Positions 1-8,905 of a stretch of DNA of 64,000 nt are shown here, piece after piece. A model generated the notes under the pieces. It was not told the DNA's origin, did no database searches, and saw only the letters and a program-made list of their open reading frames with translations. Source of the stretch: Pseudonocardia sp. C8 (GTDB taxonomy: Bacteria > Actinomycetota > Actinomycetes > Mycobacteriales > Pseudonocardiaceae); NCBI RefSeq assembly GCF_014267175.1, contig NZ_JACMTR010000002.1:2319501-2383500 (forward strand), read 5' to 3'. How positions within the stretch are numbered: the stretch's first letter is position 1; every line of letters begins with the position of its first letter. The translations under genes were made by a program, and so were the position numbers.

Positions 1-1
1 G

Positions 2-3000
2 ACCCGCGAGGACCTGATGGAGCGGATCGGGGCCCGGATGCGGGCTGACATCGACGGTGGCCTGGCCGCCATCGCCGATGCCGCGCTGCGCGCCCGCCAG
101 GAACATCGGGCGCCCGCGGCGTTCGACCCGCAGGCCGTCATCGAGCTGGCACTCGAGGAGGTCAAGACGCGAAAGCCGGTCTGGACGCGCTCGGACCTCA
201 CCCGAGCGGTCAACAACGCGTTGCCGGACTACCTTGGTGTCCCGGACGGCCGGGACGTCGCCGTGCTGCTGGACCAGCTCACCGACGCCGCCCTGGAGTA
301 CGCGGTCCCGGTGGAGGCCGAACGACCGGGCCATGAGCTGCTACCCGACGACCTACGCCTCGCTGATGGCCGATCCGCGTACCTGGCTCCGGGCGGGAAG
401 CTGTATGCGACACCGGACCAGCTGCACACCGAGCGGATCCTGCTCGCTTCGACCACGGCCCGGGACGGCGCCGCCCGCACTCCGCGTCAGGCCGACCGCT
501 TCCTTGCGGACCTGCGGGCGTCCGGAATCGAACTCGGGGTGGATCAGGCCGCGGCAGTGCGCGGGATTCTCACCTCCGGGGCCCGGGTGGAGACCCTGGT
601 CGGCCCGGCCGGCACCGGGAAGTCCTTCGTCGTCGGCGTGCTCGCCCGCGGGTGGACCGCCCCGGCTGGCGTGGACACCTCGCCCGGCCGGGCGCCGCGG
701 GTGTTCGGACTCGCGACCAGCCAGATCGCCACCGAGGTGCTCGCAGGGGAAGGCCTCACCGCCCGCAACGTCGCCTCGTGGTTGGGTGTGCAAGACCGCC
801 TGCACCCCGGCGCGGCCGAGCAAACCAACCACCCGAGCGACGAGCGGTGGCGGCTGCGCGAGGGCGACCTCGTCGTCGTCGACGAGTCGGCCATGACCAA
901 CACCGATGACCTCGCCGCCATTCACGCCCGCGTCGAGGCGGCCGGGGCCAAGCTGCTGCTCGTGGGTGATCACCGCCAGCTCGCCGCGATCGGCGCCGGC
1001 GGCGGGATGGACCTGCTCGCCGCGTCCGGGAACCGCTACGAGCTCGCCGAGGCACGCCGGTTCACCGCACCGTGGGAGCGGGCGGCCAGCCTGCGGCTGC
1101 GCGACTGCGACGAGTCGGTGCTGCGCGACTATCACCGGCAGGGCCGGATCCTCGACGCCGGGACCGTCGAGGAGGCCGAGGCCTCCGCGGCACGCGCGTG
1201 GCTGGCCGACACCCTCGACGGGCACCGCAGCCTGCTGCTGGTCGGCACCAACGAGCAGGCCGACCGGCTGTCCGCCCAGCTGCGGGGCGAGCTGGTCCGG
1301 CTCGGGCTCGTCGCTGAGCACGGGGTCTGGCTGGGCCGCCAGGGCGTCCCGGCCGGGGTCGGCGACCTCCTCCAGGCCCGCCGCAACGACTGGGACCTCG
1401 CCGGGCTCGCGGGGAACCGCCGCGGCCCGATGAACCGCGAGACCTTCCGCATCACCGCTGTTTCCGACGACGGCTCGGTCGAGGTCACCACCGACACCCG
1501 CCGGGATGGCCCGGGGGAGCGACTGGTCTTGCCCGCCGCCTACGTCGAACGCGACCTGGCCCTGGGCTACGCCGGCACCGTGCACGCCGCCCAGGGCGCG
1601 ACCGTCGACACCACTCACGCGGTGATCAGCCCGACCACCGGTCCTGCCGCGCTCTACGTGGCCATGTCGCGGGGGCGACACGCCAACACCGCCCACGTCA
1701 CCACCCGCACCGCCCCCGACGACCCTGCCGACGGCTCACCCCACCGCCACGAGCTGCGCCGCGACCCGGTCGCCGTGCTCGCGACCATCCTCGACACCGC
1801 CGACCACACCACACCACGCGCGGCGACACAGGTCGCCGAGGACTCCGCCGCGGCCGCCGCCAGCACACGGACCGCGGCCGAGCTGCTCGCCGACGCCGCC
1901 ACCTTCGCCGCGACCGAACGCACCGCGGCCACCCTGGACCGCCTGGCCACCGACGGTGCCCTGACCGGCGAGCAGCGCGACCGGCTCGCGGCCGAAGACG
2001 GGGCCGCCACCCTGACCCGGGTGCTGCGCCGGGCCGAGCTCGCCGGCCTGAACCCCGACACCGTCCTCACCGACGCCGTGCAGCGAGGCCCGCTGACCGG
2101 CTCCCGGAACCTGACCAACGTGCTCTACAGCCGCATCCGCGACGCCCACCGGTTCGACCCGGTCGGCGAAACCTGGGCCGACTACGTGCCCCGCACCGAC
2201 AATTCCCAGTGGCGCGCCTACCTCAACAGCCTGGCCCTCGCCGCCGACGCCCGCACCGTCGAACTCGGCGAGCAGACAGCCCTCAACCCGCCCGGGTGGG
2301 CCACCGCGGCACTGGGGCCCGTTCCCGACGATCTGCTCGCCCGTGCGGAATGGTGCCGCGACGCCGGGCGGGTCGCTGCCTACCGCGAGCTGCGCGGGCA
2401 CGACGACCCGACCGAAGCCCTCGGACCGGCACCGAAGCCGGGGCAGGTCGAGCAGTTCGCCGCCTACCGCGCGGCCTGGCGGACCCTCGGCCGGCCGGAG
2501 ATCGAGCGCGAGCAACTCGAACTGTCGACCGGGCAGCTGCGCATGCGGGTCCGCGCCTACGAGCGCGAGCTGGCCGCCGCACCCCGCTACGTCGCCAACG
2601 AGCTCGCCGGCACCCGCCAGGCCGCGGCCGACCACACCCGCACCGCCGCGCTACGGCGCGCACAGGCCGACGCCGCCACTGACCCCGACGAACGGGCCCA
2701 GCTCCTCGACGACGCCACCCGTGCGACATCACTCGCTGCATTGCTGGCAGCCCGCGCCGAGCAGCTCCAAGAGATCGACGACGCCCGCGGCCACTGGCTC
2801 GTCCACACCGCTCAGACCCGAGTTCAGGCCGACCTGTCGCGGGCTGAACTGTCTGCACGTGGCGCCGAGGGCGAGCCTGATGATCGTGTCACCGCAGCCG
2901 AGTGGCTGGCCGCACACGACGCGGCCATCACCGAAGAAGAACGGCACCGCGAGATCACCGAGGACGACATCCTATCCGAAACGCCTGCTCAACGATGCGC

Positions 3001-3301
3001 GCTCGACGATGAGGTGACCGCCGACGAGCAGACGGCCACGAATCGCACGGACATCCGGGAGATGGCCGACTCCCGCGGCCCACAGGTGCGAGAGGACGCC
3101 GTCCGGGTCCCGGACACCGACGAGACGGCCGACCACCTCGACTACGCCGGCCGGGTACTGGAGGAGATCCGCTATCGGGAATCGGCCGAGAAACTAGACG
3201 CGGAACGGGCCATAGAGCTCGCTCGGTGGCACGACGAGCGCCGCGGGGACAACGCAGTCAGGGACGACCACGTCGACGAGGCTGCAGGACTGCGCGGATG
3301 A
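2..3301 (+). CDS. MobF-type conjugative relaxase/helicase (TraA-like), 5' end outside window
   Basis: Helicase part of a large conjugation relaxase, which nicks and unwinds plasmid or ICE DNA for transfer. The frame is open to base 2, so the first ATG (base 17) is probably internal and the N-terminal TrwC-like relaxase domain lies upstream. Counting from that ATG, a Walker A motif GPAGTGKS sits near residues 196-203, a Walker B-like VVDESAM near 286-292, and RecD-like late motifs TVHAAQGATVD and YVAMSRGR near 520-558. The remaining ~530 residues are Ala/Arg/Glu-rich and probably largely helical. The next gene is a small minus-strand gene. Together with the integrase and phage remnants up to 7.2 kb, this marks an integrated mobile element. 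The helicase assignment is firm; the relaxase assignment rests on family architecture because the catalytic His/Tyr region is not visible. Confidence 0.85.
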   Translation, partial: TREDLMERIGARMRADIDGGLAAIADAALRARQEHRAPAAFDPQAVIELALEEVKTRKPVWTRSDLTRAVNNALPDYLGVPDGRDVAVLLDQLTDAALEYAVPVEAERPGHELLPDDLRLADGRSAYLAPGGKLYATPDQLHTERILLASTTARDGAARTPRQADRFLADLRASGIELGVDQAAAVRGILTSGARVETLVGPAGTGKSFVVGVLARGWTAPAGVDTSPGRAPRVFGLATSQIATEVLAGEGLTARNVASWLGVQDRLHPGAAEQTNHPSDERWRLREGDLVVVDESAMTNTDDLAAIHARVEAAGAKLLLVGDHRQLAAIGAGGGMDLLAASGNRYELAEARRFTAPWERAASLRLRDCDESVLRDYHRQGRILDAGTVEEAEASAARAWLADTLDGHRSLLLVGTNEQADRLSAQLRGELVRLGLVAEHGVWLGRQGVPAGVGDLLQARRNDWDLAGLAGNRRGPMNRETFRITAVSDDGSVEVTTDTRRDGPGERLVLPAAYVERDLALGYAGTVHAAQGATVDTTHAVISPTTGPAALYVAMSRGRHANTAHVTTRTAPDDPADGSPHRHELRRDPVAVLATILDTADHTTPRAATQVAEDSAAAAASTRTAAELLADAATFAATERTAATLDRLATDGALTGEQRDRLAAEDGAATLTRVLRRAELAGLNPDTVLTDAVQRGPLTGSRNLTNVLYSRIRDAHRFDPVGETWADYVPRTDNSQWRAYLNSLALAADARTVELGEQTALNPPGWATAALGPVPDDLLARAEWCRDAGRVAAYRELRGHDDPTEALGPAPKPGQVEQFAAYRAAWRTLGRPEIEREQLELSTGQLRMRVRAYERELAAAPRYVANELAGTRQAAADHTRTAALRRAQADAATDPDERAQLLDDATRATSLAALLAARAEQLQEIDDARGHWLVHTAQTRVQADLSRAELSARGAEGEPDDRVTAAEWLAAHDAAITEEERHREITEDDILSETPAQRCALDDEVTADEQTATNRTDIREMADSRGPQVREDAVRVPDTDETADHLDYAGRVLEEIRYRESAEKLDAERAIELARWHDERRGDNAVRDDHVDEAAGLRG

Positions 3302-3329
3302 CCCGGCTCGGGCCGCGGCCCGTGGACGA

Positions 3330-3728
3330 TCAGAGCGGACGCGGACCGGAGTTCCGCCACGCCCAGCGCAAAGTTGCCTGTATGCCCTCGCACCAACCGG
3401 GACGCGATGTGAGAAGCAGTGGCTGCCGTTCCGGCAACAACTCCGCGGCCAGGAACTCGGCCTCGATCAACTCCTCGTACGCCCGAGTCCGCTTGCCCGA
3501 CACAGGAGCCGCGGCGGGGCGACGTCGCCCATCCGGCGCCGTGTAGTCAGCGGTCGCGAGCCATTGACAGGTGGCCAGCACCCCGGCGGCGTACCAGCCA
3601 TCGGTCTGGCGTGAAGTCGGTCCACCAGCCCGATCGCGCGCGGCCCGCCACACCTCGAGGAACTCCTCGGGCGGCACGCGCAGATTCGCACGCGGAATGC
3701 GCGTACTCCTCTCGGCGGTCGAGTCCAT
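3330..3728 (-). CDS. hypothetical protein, mobile-element accessory
   Basis: A 132-residue soluble protein that I cannot assign to a named family. It is rich in Trp, Arg and Ala, with a core reading FLEVWRAARDR and GWYAAGVLATCQWLA, and has no signal peptide or membrane segment. The frame is open upstream to base 3992, but codons before the chosen ATG (3728) give Pro/Gly/Arg-rich low-quality sequence, so I prefer this start; no strong ribosome site decides it. It faces the relaxase gene tail to tail with a 28-base gap. Placement beside a relaxase suggests an element-borne accessory role (inference). The 264 bases between it and the next minus-strand gene show nothing I recognise. Confidence 0.6.
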   Translation of the reverse strand: MDSTAERSTRIPRANLRVPPEEFLEVWRAARDRAGGPTSRQTDGWYAAGVLATCQWLATADYTAPDGRRRPAAAPVSGKRTRAYEELIEAEFLAAELLPERQPLLLTSRPGWCEGIQATLRWAWRNSGPRPL

Positions 3729-3992
3729 GTCAGCAGAGTCCCACACTGGAGCCGTCTCCAGACCAGCGATGCAGAGATCCCGAGTGCTCAACGGAAGGCC
3801 AGGGGCGCCACTCTCAGTCGCGGGGTCCATATTCGCGATGCCGTGGGATCGGCATCGGCCGTCGCCGAGGGGTAGCTGGACTCGATCCGCTGGAGCACGG
3901 ACGGGCAGCCGGATCCGCCCCAGTCCGCAGCCTGACGGGCCCGCAAGCACGCCCTGCTTCCGCAGGCCAGGGCATGGCGTCTTGTCCGGCAA

Positions 3993-4547
3993 TCAAGGGG
4001 TCCGCGTTGATGTCGGCGGCTCGGTGAGCCGTTCCGGTGGGTCGTTGTCCGGGCGGAGCCATCGCAGCCCGGCGGCGTCGGTGAAGGTGAAGGTGATGCG
4101 GTCGATCCCCGGGACGATCACGGCCTTGTTGTTCTCGTCGATGTAGGCCAGCGGCACCTTGAAGGTGTCCCCGGGTGTGACGACGCGCCCGATTCTCGGC
4201 CCATCGTCGTACGGCCCGAAGTCGACTCGCCAGCGCTGTTGCCCCTCGCGCCCGACGATGTGGAGGTCGACCACTTCGACATCGAACACCGGCGCAGGGC
4301 TGCTGTTGTGGATCTTGACGAGGACGAGCGTGTCTTCCCATGCGGCGTCCGAGTAATCCGCCTCGACGGTGATCAGCCGGGCTTGTGCGGCGTCGCGGTC
4401 GGTCTGTTCCTCGCGCCGCCACTTGCGGTCGCGCCAGCCGAGCCAGACCGCCACACCCACCGCAGCGGCGGTGAACAGCGCGCCCGCGGCCTGGCCGATG
4501 GCGGCGATCCAGTCGGCGACGTGGGGGGCGTCGGCGGCAGAGACCAT
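3993..4547 (-). CDS. hypothetical membrane-anchored protein
   Basis: A 184-residue protein with one N-terminal hydrophobic segment (about residues 13-41, rich in Ala/Val with GALFTAAAVGVAVWLGW), followed by a basic stretch RDRKWRREE. This predicts an N-out anchor with a cytoplasmic C-terminal domain of about 130 residues. The C-terminal part is beta-rich (VEVVDLHIVG, RITFTFTDAAG) but matches no family I can name. It is divergent from the gene at 4601, which also starts with a short hydrophobic segment and a charged helix; the two may be functionally paired. The spacing of 53 bases leaves room for back-to-back promoters. Function unknown. Confidence 0.7.
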   Translation of the reverse strand: MVSAADAPHVADWIAAIGQAAGALFTAAAVGVAVWLGWRDRKWRREEQTDRDAAQARLITVEADYSDAAWEDTLVLVKIHNSSPAPVFDVEVVDLHIVGREGQQRWRVDFGPYDDGPRIGRVVTPGDTFKVPLAYIDENNKAVIVPGIDRITFTFTDAAGLRWLRPDNDPPERLTEPPTSTRTP

Positions 4548-4600
4548 GTGATCAGTGAACCAGGGACGGCCAGGGTCACTAGATCGGTACGCTCCCGACC

Positions 4601-6199
4601 ATGGACCCCGACTCGTGGGCCGCGACCGCCGCAGTCGCCGCGTGGGCCGGGTTCGTTGCGACCGCTGGTGCCGGGTTCTTTACCTTCCGACAGGCGAGGA
4701 CAGCGCGCGAGGCGCTGAGGGAGACCAAGCAGGCCCGCCAGATCGCCAGCGACCAGGCGCGGAGCGCCCGCGAGTCCGCGACTTCAGCGAGCAAGGCCGC
4801 CGAGGCGGCGCTCTGGCAGGCGAGGAACGCCGAGATGCAGACGCAGCTCGCGCGGGCGGAGTACGACCGTGCCGACCGGCCTCGGTTCGAGATCACGGCG
4901 GAGCCGGTGCGCGACGACTGGGATGTCGTCCGCGCGCGGGTCGTCGAGTCCCCGGGGATGCTGTCGGTGACCGTGTACTGGATCGCCGAAGCAGTCATCC
5001 CGGACGGCGAGATCGCCGCGGACAGCAAGCTGAGCGTCGCGCCGCGGGCCGAGACGCATCGGCACGTGGCGAGGAACGGCGACGTCGCATTCGGCCTCGC
5101 CGTGCCGCCCGCGGCCGTCCGCGGCAAGATCCAGTTGACCGTGGCCTGCGCGGAGCAGGACGGCGGTCGCTCGTGGCCGCCTATCCCGGAGGTCGTGCGA
5201 TGGGAGCGTCCGCCGGAGCCGTTCGCCTACTACACCGGTTGGCGCGGCCAGCGGCGCCGCCCGGGCCGAGCCCGGTGCAGCTCACCTTCCGGGTCCGCCT
5301 CGACTTCCCGCTCGGCCCGCTGTGCCTCGTCGTACGCCTGCTCCGCGGTGACCCGGTCCGGCCGGTCTCCGTCGAGCAGCTCGGCCTCGTTGCCGTCCTG
5401 CGAGACGAGCGCTTCGAACTCGTCCTCCGTGCGGTCCACGGTCGACAGGCACTCGGGGCACAGGATCGACGCGGACGGAGGGAGTGGTTGGCTGGCCAGC
5501 GCGACGTACCCGTCGCAGACCGCGCAGCGCAGCGCCCACCGCTTGCGTCCGCCCCGCGGCACGGACGCCGCGGTCGGCACGGCCTTGATCTCCAGCTCGC
5601 CGGGGCCGCCCGGTCTTGCCGGTGTAGAGCCGGGCGTCGGGATGGGCCCCGAAGAGGGCGGGCGACACCTCGTAGAGGTCGACTTCGAGCAGCTCACGGA
5701 CGCCATCGCGCATGCGGTGCCGGGCGGCCTTGTAGCCGATGCTGAACGCCGCCTCCTCGCCGAAGAACTCGATGGTGGACAGCGCCTCCTTGCCTTCCTT
5801 CACCGCCGTGTTCAGCCGCACCGTGGCGATCAGCGCCCCGGCCTCACGGGGCCAGGGCCGCCCGGACCCGGTCCGCCGCGGCAGCCGGTGGTCACCGGGC
5901 ATGAGTTCTTTGATCTCGACGACGCGCCCGATGGGGCAGTCCCACCGGTGCGGGTTGCGCACCCTCGAGACCGCACGACCCAGACCGTGAGACTGGCTGT
6001 CTCAGTCGGGCTTCGGACCGGTCTCGTCATCGGGTGGCGGGCCGGACGGGCGCCGATCGCCGAGCCGCGTGACATTCCCGGCCTGCTCGACGCCTCCGCT
6101 TCGCGTGCGGGACGGTTCGCGACCTGCTCACGTCGCCTCGCGGCGGCCCGGGCTCCGGGCTCGTCGAGCCGTTCGAGACGGGCGATCTCACCCCGGTAA
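4601..6199 (+). CDS. hypothetical membrane-anchored coiled-coil protein, chimeric 3' half
   Basis: Residues 1 to about 215 look like a genuine protein: an N-terminal hydrophobic segment (roughly residues 7-30), a charged Ala/Arg/Glu helix that is probably coiled coil (about 31-88), then a beta-rich domain ending near PEPFAYYTGW. After about base 5260 the frame stays open for another 310 codons but turns into Arg/Ser/Pro-rich sequence that is the antisense of phage prohead-protease coding DNA on the minus strand. The natural stop therefore appears to have been lost at a rearrangement junction near 5250. A gene caller may report the whole frame; only the first ~660 bases deserve trust. Function unknown. 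Confidence 0.5.
   Translation: MDPDSWAATAAVAAWAGFVATAGAGFFTFRQARTAREALRETKQARQIASDQARSARESATSASKAAEAALWQARNAEMQTQLARAEYDRADRPRFEITAEPVRDDWDVVRARVVESPGMLSVTVYWIAEAVIPDGEIAADSKLSVAPRAETHRHVARNGDVAFGLAVPPAAVRGKIQLTVACAEQDGGRSWPPIPEVVRWERPPEPFAYYTGWRGQRRRPGRARCSSPSGSASTSRSARCASSYACSAVTRSGRSPSSSSASLPSCETSASNSSSVRSTVDRHSGHRIDADGGSGWLASATYPSQTAQRSAHRLRPPRGTDAAVGTALISSSPGPPGLAGVEPGVGMGPEEGGRHLVEVDFEQLTDAIAHAVPGGLVADAERRLLAEELDGGQRLLAFLHRRVQPHRGDQRPGLTGPGPPGPGPPRQPVVTGHEFFDLDDAPDGAVPPVRVAHPRDRTTQTVRLAVSVGLRTGLVIGWRAGRAPIAEPRDIPGLLDASASRAGRFATCSRRLAAARAPGSSSRSRRAISPR
5230..5962 (-). pseudogene. HK97-type phage prohead protease remnant (truncated, frameshifted)
   Basis: Read on the minus strand, the first part contains PIGRVVEIKELMPGD and, later, FSIGYKAARHRMRDGVRELL followed by EVDLYEVSPALFGAHPDA. 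This is the conserved core of S78-family prohead (capsid maturation) proteases of siphophages. The recognisable sequence starts mid-domain (HRWDCPIGR), so about the first 80-90 residues are missing. Near base 5612 the frame shifts. A single extra G in the run that reads ACCGGGCGG on the coding strand moves translation out of GGPGELEIKAVP, which resumes in the neighbouring frame and continues through a zinc-ribbon-like segment (CAVC about 20 residues before CPEC) to a stop at 5230. Truncation plus shift makes it a pseudogene, though the shift alone could be a sequencing error. Confidence 0.6.
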
Positions 6200-6448
6200 G
6201 CCGCGAGCACGCTGTCGAGTAGTGCGGGGGCTCGGCTCGACGTCGGTGCCGCCGCCGTCGGCGACCTCCAGAGCGGCGAGGATCGCCGCGATCGCCCGCC
6301 CCTGGGCCGCGGTGATCGCGGCGTCGTACGCGGCCTCGCGGAGGCGCTGGCCCGGTGTCGGGCCGACCACCGTCGGCAGGTGGAGGGCGCGCCGTAGGGC
6401 GGCGAGCAGGCGGGCCAGGGGTCCACGTCGCCGCCGGGTGGTGGCCAC
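6068..6448 (-). pseudogene. small phage-like gene with a frameshift
   Basis: Minus-strand frame from ATG 6448 encodes a basic then Ala-rich helical protein (MATTRRRRGPLARLLAALRR, later AAQGRAIAAILAALEVADGG). At about base 6225 sequence quality switches to the next frame, which continues as ALLDSVLAAYRGEIARLERL. The switch falls on a G run (GCGGGGGC on the plus strand), so one extra base explains it. The 3' limit is uncertain and drawn where coding character fades. It lies just upstream of the prohead protease remnant on the same strand, where small structural or accessory genes are common in phage genomes. No family recognised. Confidence 0.35.
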
Positions 6449-6759
6449 GTCTGGGGGTCGTGCGGGGCCGTCGGCGACCGCCTCGGCGGCCGGCGCGGTC
6501 GAGGGTGTTCATGATCGGAATCGGCTCCAGAGATCTCGGATGCACCGCCCGCCCGGGGTGTGGTCACCGGGTCGCGGGCGGCGGTTGTGTGGTGGGGGAG
6601 TCGGGCCCGATCCGGTCGGGCCCGGAGCCGGTGTTGTGTGTGCGAATGTGTGTGCGCGACGCACACGAATCGACATCAACCGGCATCGATTGCTATTCGG
6701 TCGAACCGCCATTGTCGTGCAGGAATGTCAACGGCTTGCAATCGGTGGTGTCCCCGTGA
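6449..6759. other. gene-free stretch
   Basis: No open frame here has believable coding character on either strand, and I see no RNA gene. The stretch is locally less G+C-rich around 6640-6740 (GTGTGTGCGAATGTGTGTGCG region) than the rest of the window, consistent with the end of a foreign insertion. Confidence 0.5.
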
Positions 6760-6762
6760 GAT

Positions 6763-6806
6763 CTCTGGGGGTCAAGGGGTCGCAGGTTCAAATCCTGTCG
6801 TCCCGG
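6763..6806 (+). other. tRNA 3'-end-like fragment, probable att-site remnant
   Basis: The stretch contains GTCGCAGGTTCAAATCCTGT, a perfect-looking tRNA T-arm (stem, TTCAAAT loop, stem), followed by CGTCCCGG as would be the 3' acceptor strand. No matching 5' acceptor strand, D-arm or anticodon stem lies in the preceding 90 bases, so this is not a complete tRNA. A tRNA 3' end next to an integrase remnant is the usual mark of an element integrated at a tRNA gene. Which tRNA cannot be decided here. Confidence 0.55.
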
Positions 6807-6813
6807 CAGGCAG

Positions 6814-6850
6814 AAGGGCCGGTATCCGTGAGCGTCGGATACCGGCCCTT
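6814..6850 (+). terminator. 15-bp perfect hairpin after the att remnant
   Basis: AAGGGCCGGTATCCG pairs perfectly with CGGATACCGGCCCTT across a 7-base loop. It sits 8 bases after the tRNA-like end and is followed by TCGTC rather than a clean T run. Structure and placement fit a transcription terminator copied with the tRNA end, or a bidirectional terminator also serving the integrase remnant. Confidence 0.6.
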
Positions 6851-6964
6851 CGTCATGTGACCTGCAGGTTTGTGGGTGTCCCGTGGTTCCCGGACGTCCC
6901 CCGCCCTCTCGCGTTCTCGATCTCGTATGGCTGTCCGGACCGGCGTGAGTGACTAACTGAGTGT

Positions 6965-7165
6965 CTACGGTTCAGCGACCGGGAAGATGTCGTCCATCGC
7001 GGTGGCACCGTGCTCCAGGACCGGCCGGATCTGCTGACGGTAGACGGCCTCGGTGATCGCGGTCCCGCTGTGGCCGACGAGCCGGGAGATGTGCTCCAGC
7101 GGAACGCCCGAGTCGGAGCGCAGCGAAGCCGTCCTCCTCTCCTGGGGCGCCCTTCACCGGACGCC
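6965..7165 (-). pseudogene. tyrosine recombinase (phage/ICE integrase), C-terminal remnant
   Basis: Reading the minus strand toward the stop at 6965 gives SDSGVPLEHISRLVGHSGT followed by AITEAVYRQQIRPVLEHGA and ends in DDIFPVAEP. This is the end of an actinobacterial tyrosine integrase: the GHS histidine of the catalytic core and the nucleophilic tyrosine in EAVYR are both present. Upstream the frame degrades (PQERRTASLRS where PRELRHTFVSLL-like sequence is expected) and meets an in-frame TGA at about 7166, so perhaps 300 or more residues are gone. It cannot be functional. Its 3' end faces the att-like fragment, the normal integrase/att layout. Confidence 0.7.
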
Positions 7166-7352
7166 GATAACGCGGTGGCTCATGAGGTCAGCCATCTACT
7201 ACGTCGATTGCTTGGGCAGGGTGTTGCGGAGCCCGGGTGCACGAGGCTGTGTCGTGGCCGGCCACCGGGTCCGTGGCCATAGACAACGCCTTGCGGACTC
7301 GCGGAGCGTGCGTACGGCATAGGTATCGGGCCCTTGACCACAGCGGCGATCT

Positions 7353-8687
7353 TCACGAGGTCCTTGCCGTCGTGGCCTGCTGCGGGAGCCTGATCAGCAT
7401 CAGGGCGACCAGGCTGAGTGCTGCGGCGACGGCGACGTACACCGAGGTGGACAGGCTCGTGCCGGTCGCGGCGTACAGCGCGACCATTGTGAACGGCGCC
7501 AGGCCGCCGCCGATGATGTTCGAGAACTGCGTGCCGAGTGACACTCCGGCGTACCGGATGTCGGGCGGGAACATGGCTGCCCAGATTGCCGTGCCGGGAC
7601 CGAACATCAAGCCGACCGCGAGCTGCCCGACCGACGCGGCGAGGACGATCAACGCGAAGCTCCGCGTCTCGACGAGCGGGAACAACGCGAACATCCATAC
7701 GCCGGCCAGCGCGGCACCGCCGCCGTAGACCTTCCGGTGGCCCACGAGGTCGGCCAGCCACGCACCGGCGACCGTCCCGACGCCAAAGGCGATCATGGAC
7801 AGCATCACGGCGGTGAGCATGGTGCTCTTCGGCATGTCGAGCTCGCGCGTCCCGTAGTCGATCACGCCCGTCGCGATCACGTAGAACGTGATCGTCGCCG
7901 GCAGGTACCCGAACACGACGAGCAGCATCTGCTTCGGTGCGCGGAGCGTTCGGATCACCGAGGACTGCGCGCGACGCTCCTCGATCGCGGTCTCGGCCCG
8001 GTGGAACTCCTGGGAGTCCTCCACGTAGCGGTGCAGGAAGAACGCGACCGGGAACATCAGGACGGTCAGCAGGAACGGGATCCGCCACCCCCACGCGGCG
8101 AACTGCTCGGGGGTGGTCACGCTGCTGATGAACAGGAAGGCCAGCGTTCCGCCCACCATGCCGACCACGACACCGAGCTGGGGGATCGCCCCGTACAGCG
8201 CCCGCCGGTTCGGCGGGGCGTTCTCCAGGGCCAGGAGCGTCGCCCCGCCCCACTGGCCGCCGACCGAGATTCCCTGGAGCACCCGCATGAGCGTCAGCAG
8301 GACCGGCGCGGCCACCCCGATGACGGCGTAGGTGGGCAGCAGGCCGATCAGCAACGTGGAGACGGCCATCAGCATGATCGCCCCCAGCAGGGCGGGCTTG
8401 CGGCCGTGCTTGTCACCGAGGTGTCCGAAGATCGCGGCACCCAGTGGCCGGCCGGCGAACCCGACCGCGAACGTGGCGAACGCGGCGAGCACGCCGACGA
8501 CCGGATCGACCGACGGGAAGAACTGGCTGTTGAGCGCCAGCGTCGCAGCCGTGCCGTAGATCAGGAAGTCGTAATACTCGATCGACTGCGCGGCGATGGT
8601 CGCGACCAGGACACGTCGGCCCCTGGTGCGTTGACGTCCTTGCGGTTCGGTCGCCGTAGTCGGCTCGGAGGATGTCGGCGTCGCCAT
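7353..8687 (-). CDS. MHS-family MFS permease (metabolite:H+ symporter)
   Basis: A 444-residue major-facilitator protein, probably 12 membrane helices, that imports a small carboxylate or related metabolite with protons. Typical MHS features are visible: IEYYDFLIYGTAATLALN in the first helix, GRPLGAAIFGHLGDKHGRK in the loop between helices 2 and 3, and GISVGGQWGG in helix 4-5. The ATG at 8687 is preceded by GGAAAGGGGCG on the coding strand, so I reject the longer frame starting at 8837. It is the first chromosomal-looking gene after the mobile remnant and is divergent from the racemase-like gene at 8906. The 218-base gap must hold both promoters. Substrate unknown; context suggests a carboxylic acid feeding CoA-dependent catabolism. 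Confidence 0.88.
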   Translation of the reverse strand: MATPTSSEPTTATEPQGRQRTRGRRVLVATIAAQSIEYYDFLIYGTAATLALNSQFFPSVDPVVGVLAAFATFAVGFAGRPLGAAIFGHLGDKHGRKPALLGAIMLMAVSTLLIGLLPTYAVIGVAAPVLLTLMRVLQGISVGGQWGGATLLALENAPPNRRALYGAIPQLGVVVGMVGGTLAFLFISSVTTPEQFAAWGWRIPFLLTVLMFPVAFFLHRYVEDSQEFHRAETAIEERRAQSSVIRTLRAPKQMLLVVFGYLPATITFYVIATGVIDYGTRELDMPKSTMLTAVMLSMIAFGVGTVAGAWLADLVGHRKVYGGGAALAGVWMFALFPLVETRSFALIVLAASVGQLAVGLMFGPGTAIWAAMFPPDIRYAGVSLGTQFSNIIGGGLAPFTMVALYAATGTSLSTSVYVAVAAALSLVALMLIRLPQQATTARTS

Positions 8688-8905
8688 TGAACGCCCCTTT
8701 CCGTGTCGGAGACGTGCCGCGATCCGCAGCAGGGCACGAGGGAAGGAAAAATCGGTCGCACTCGGAAGCCGGGAGCCAAAACGGTGGGGGCTCCCGGCAC
8801 GCGGACCGAGGCTATGTCCGATGCCGGCGACATTCAATTCGGAGTTCCCGAATCGGCACTTCGCGACGCGTGAGTTGGAGATGACCGCGGACTGATCTAG
8901 CGTCG

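Noticed and set aside
3729..3992. N-terminal extension of the small gene at 3330 to an ATG at 3992
   Set aside because: The added 88 residues are Pro/Gly/Arg-rich with no coding character, and the shorter start gives a compact protein.
6720..6810. Complete tRNA gene
   Set aside because: Only a T-arm and a 3' acceptor strand can be drawn; no D-arm, anticodon stem or 5' acceptor partner lies in the preceding 90 bases.
8688..8837. Longer permease start at 8837
   Set aside because: The added 50 residues precede the normal MHS N-terminus, while a good ribosome site lies before ATG 8687.
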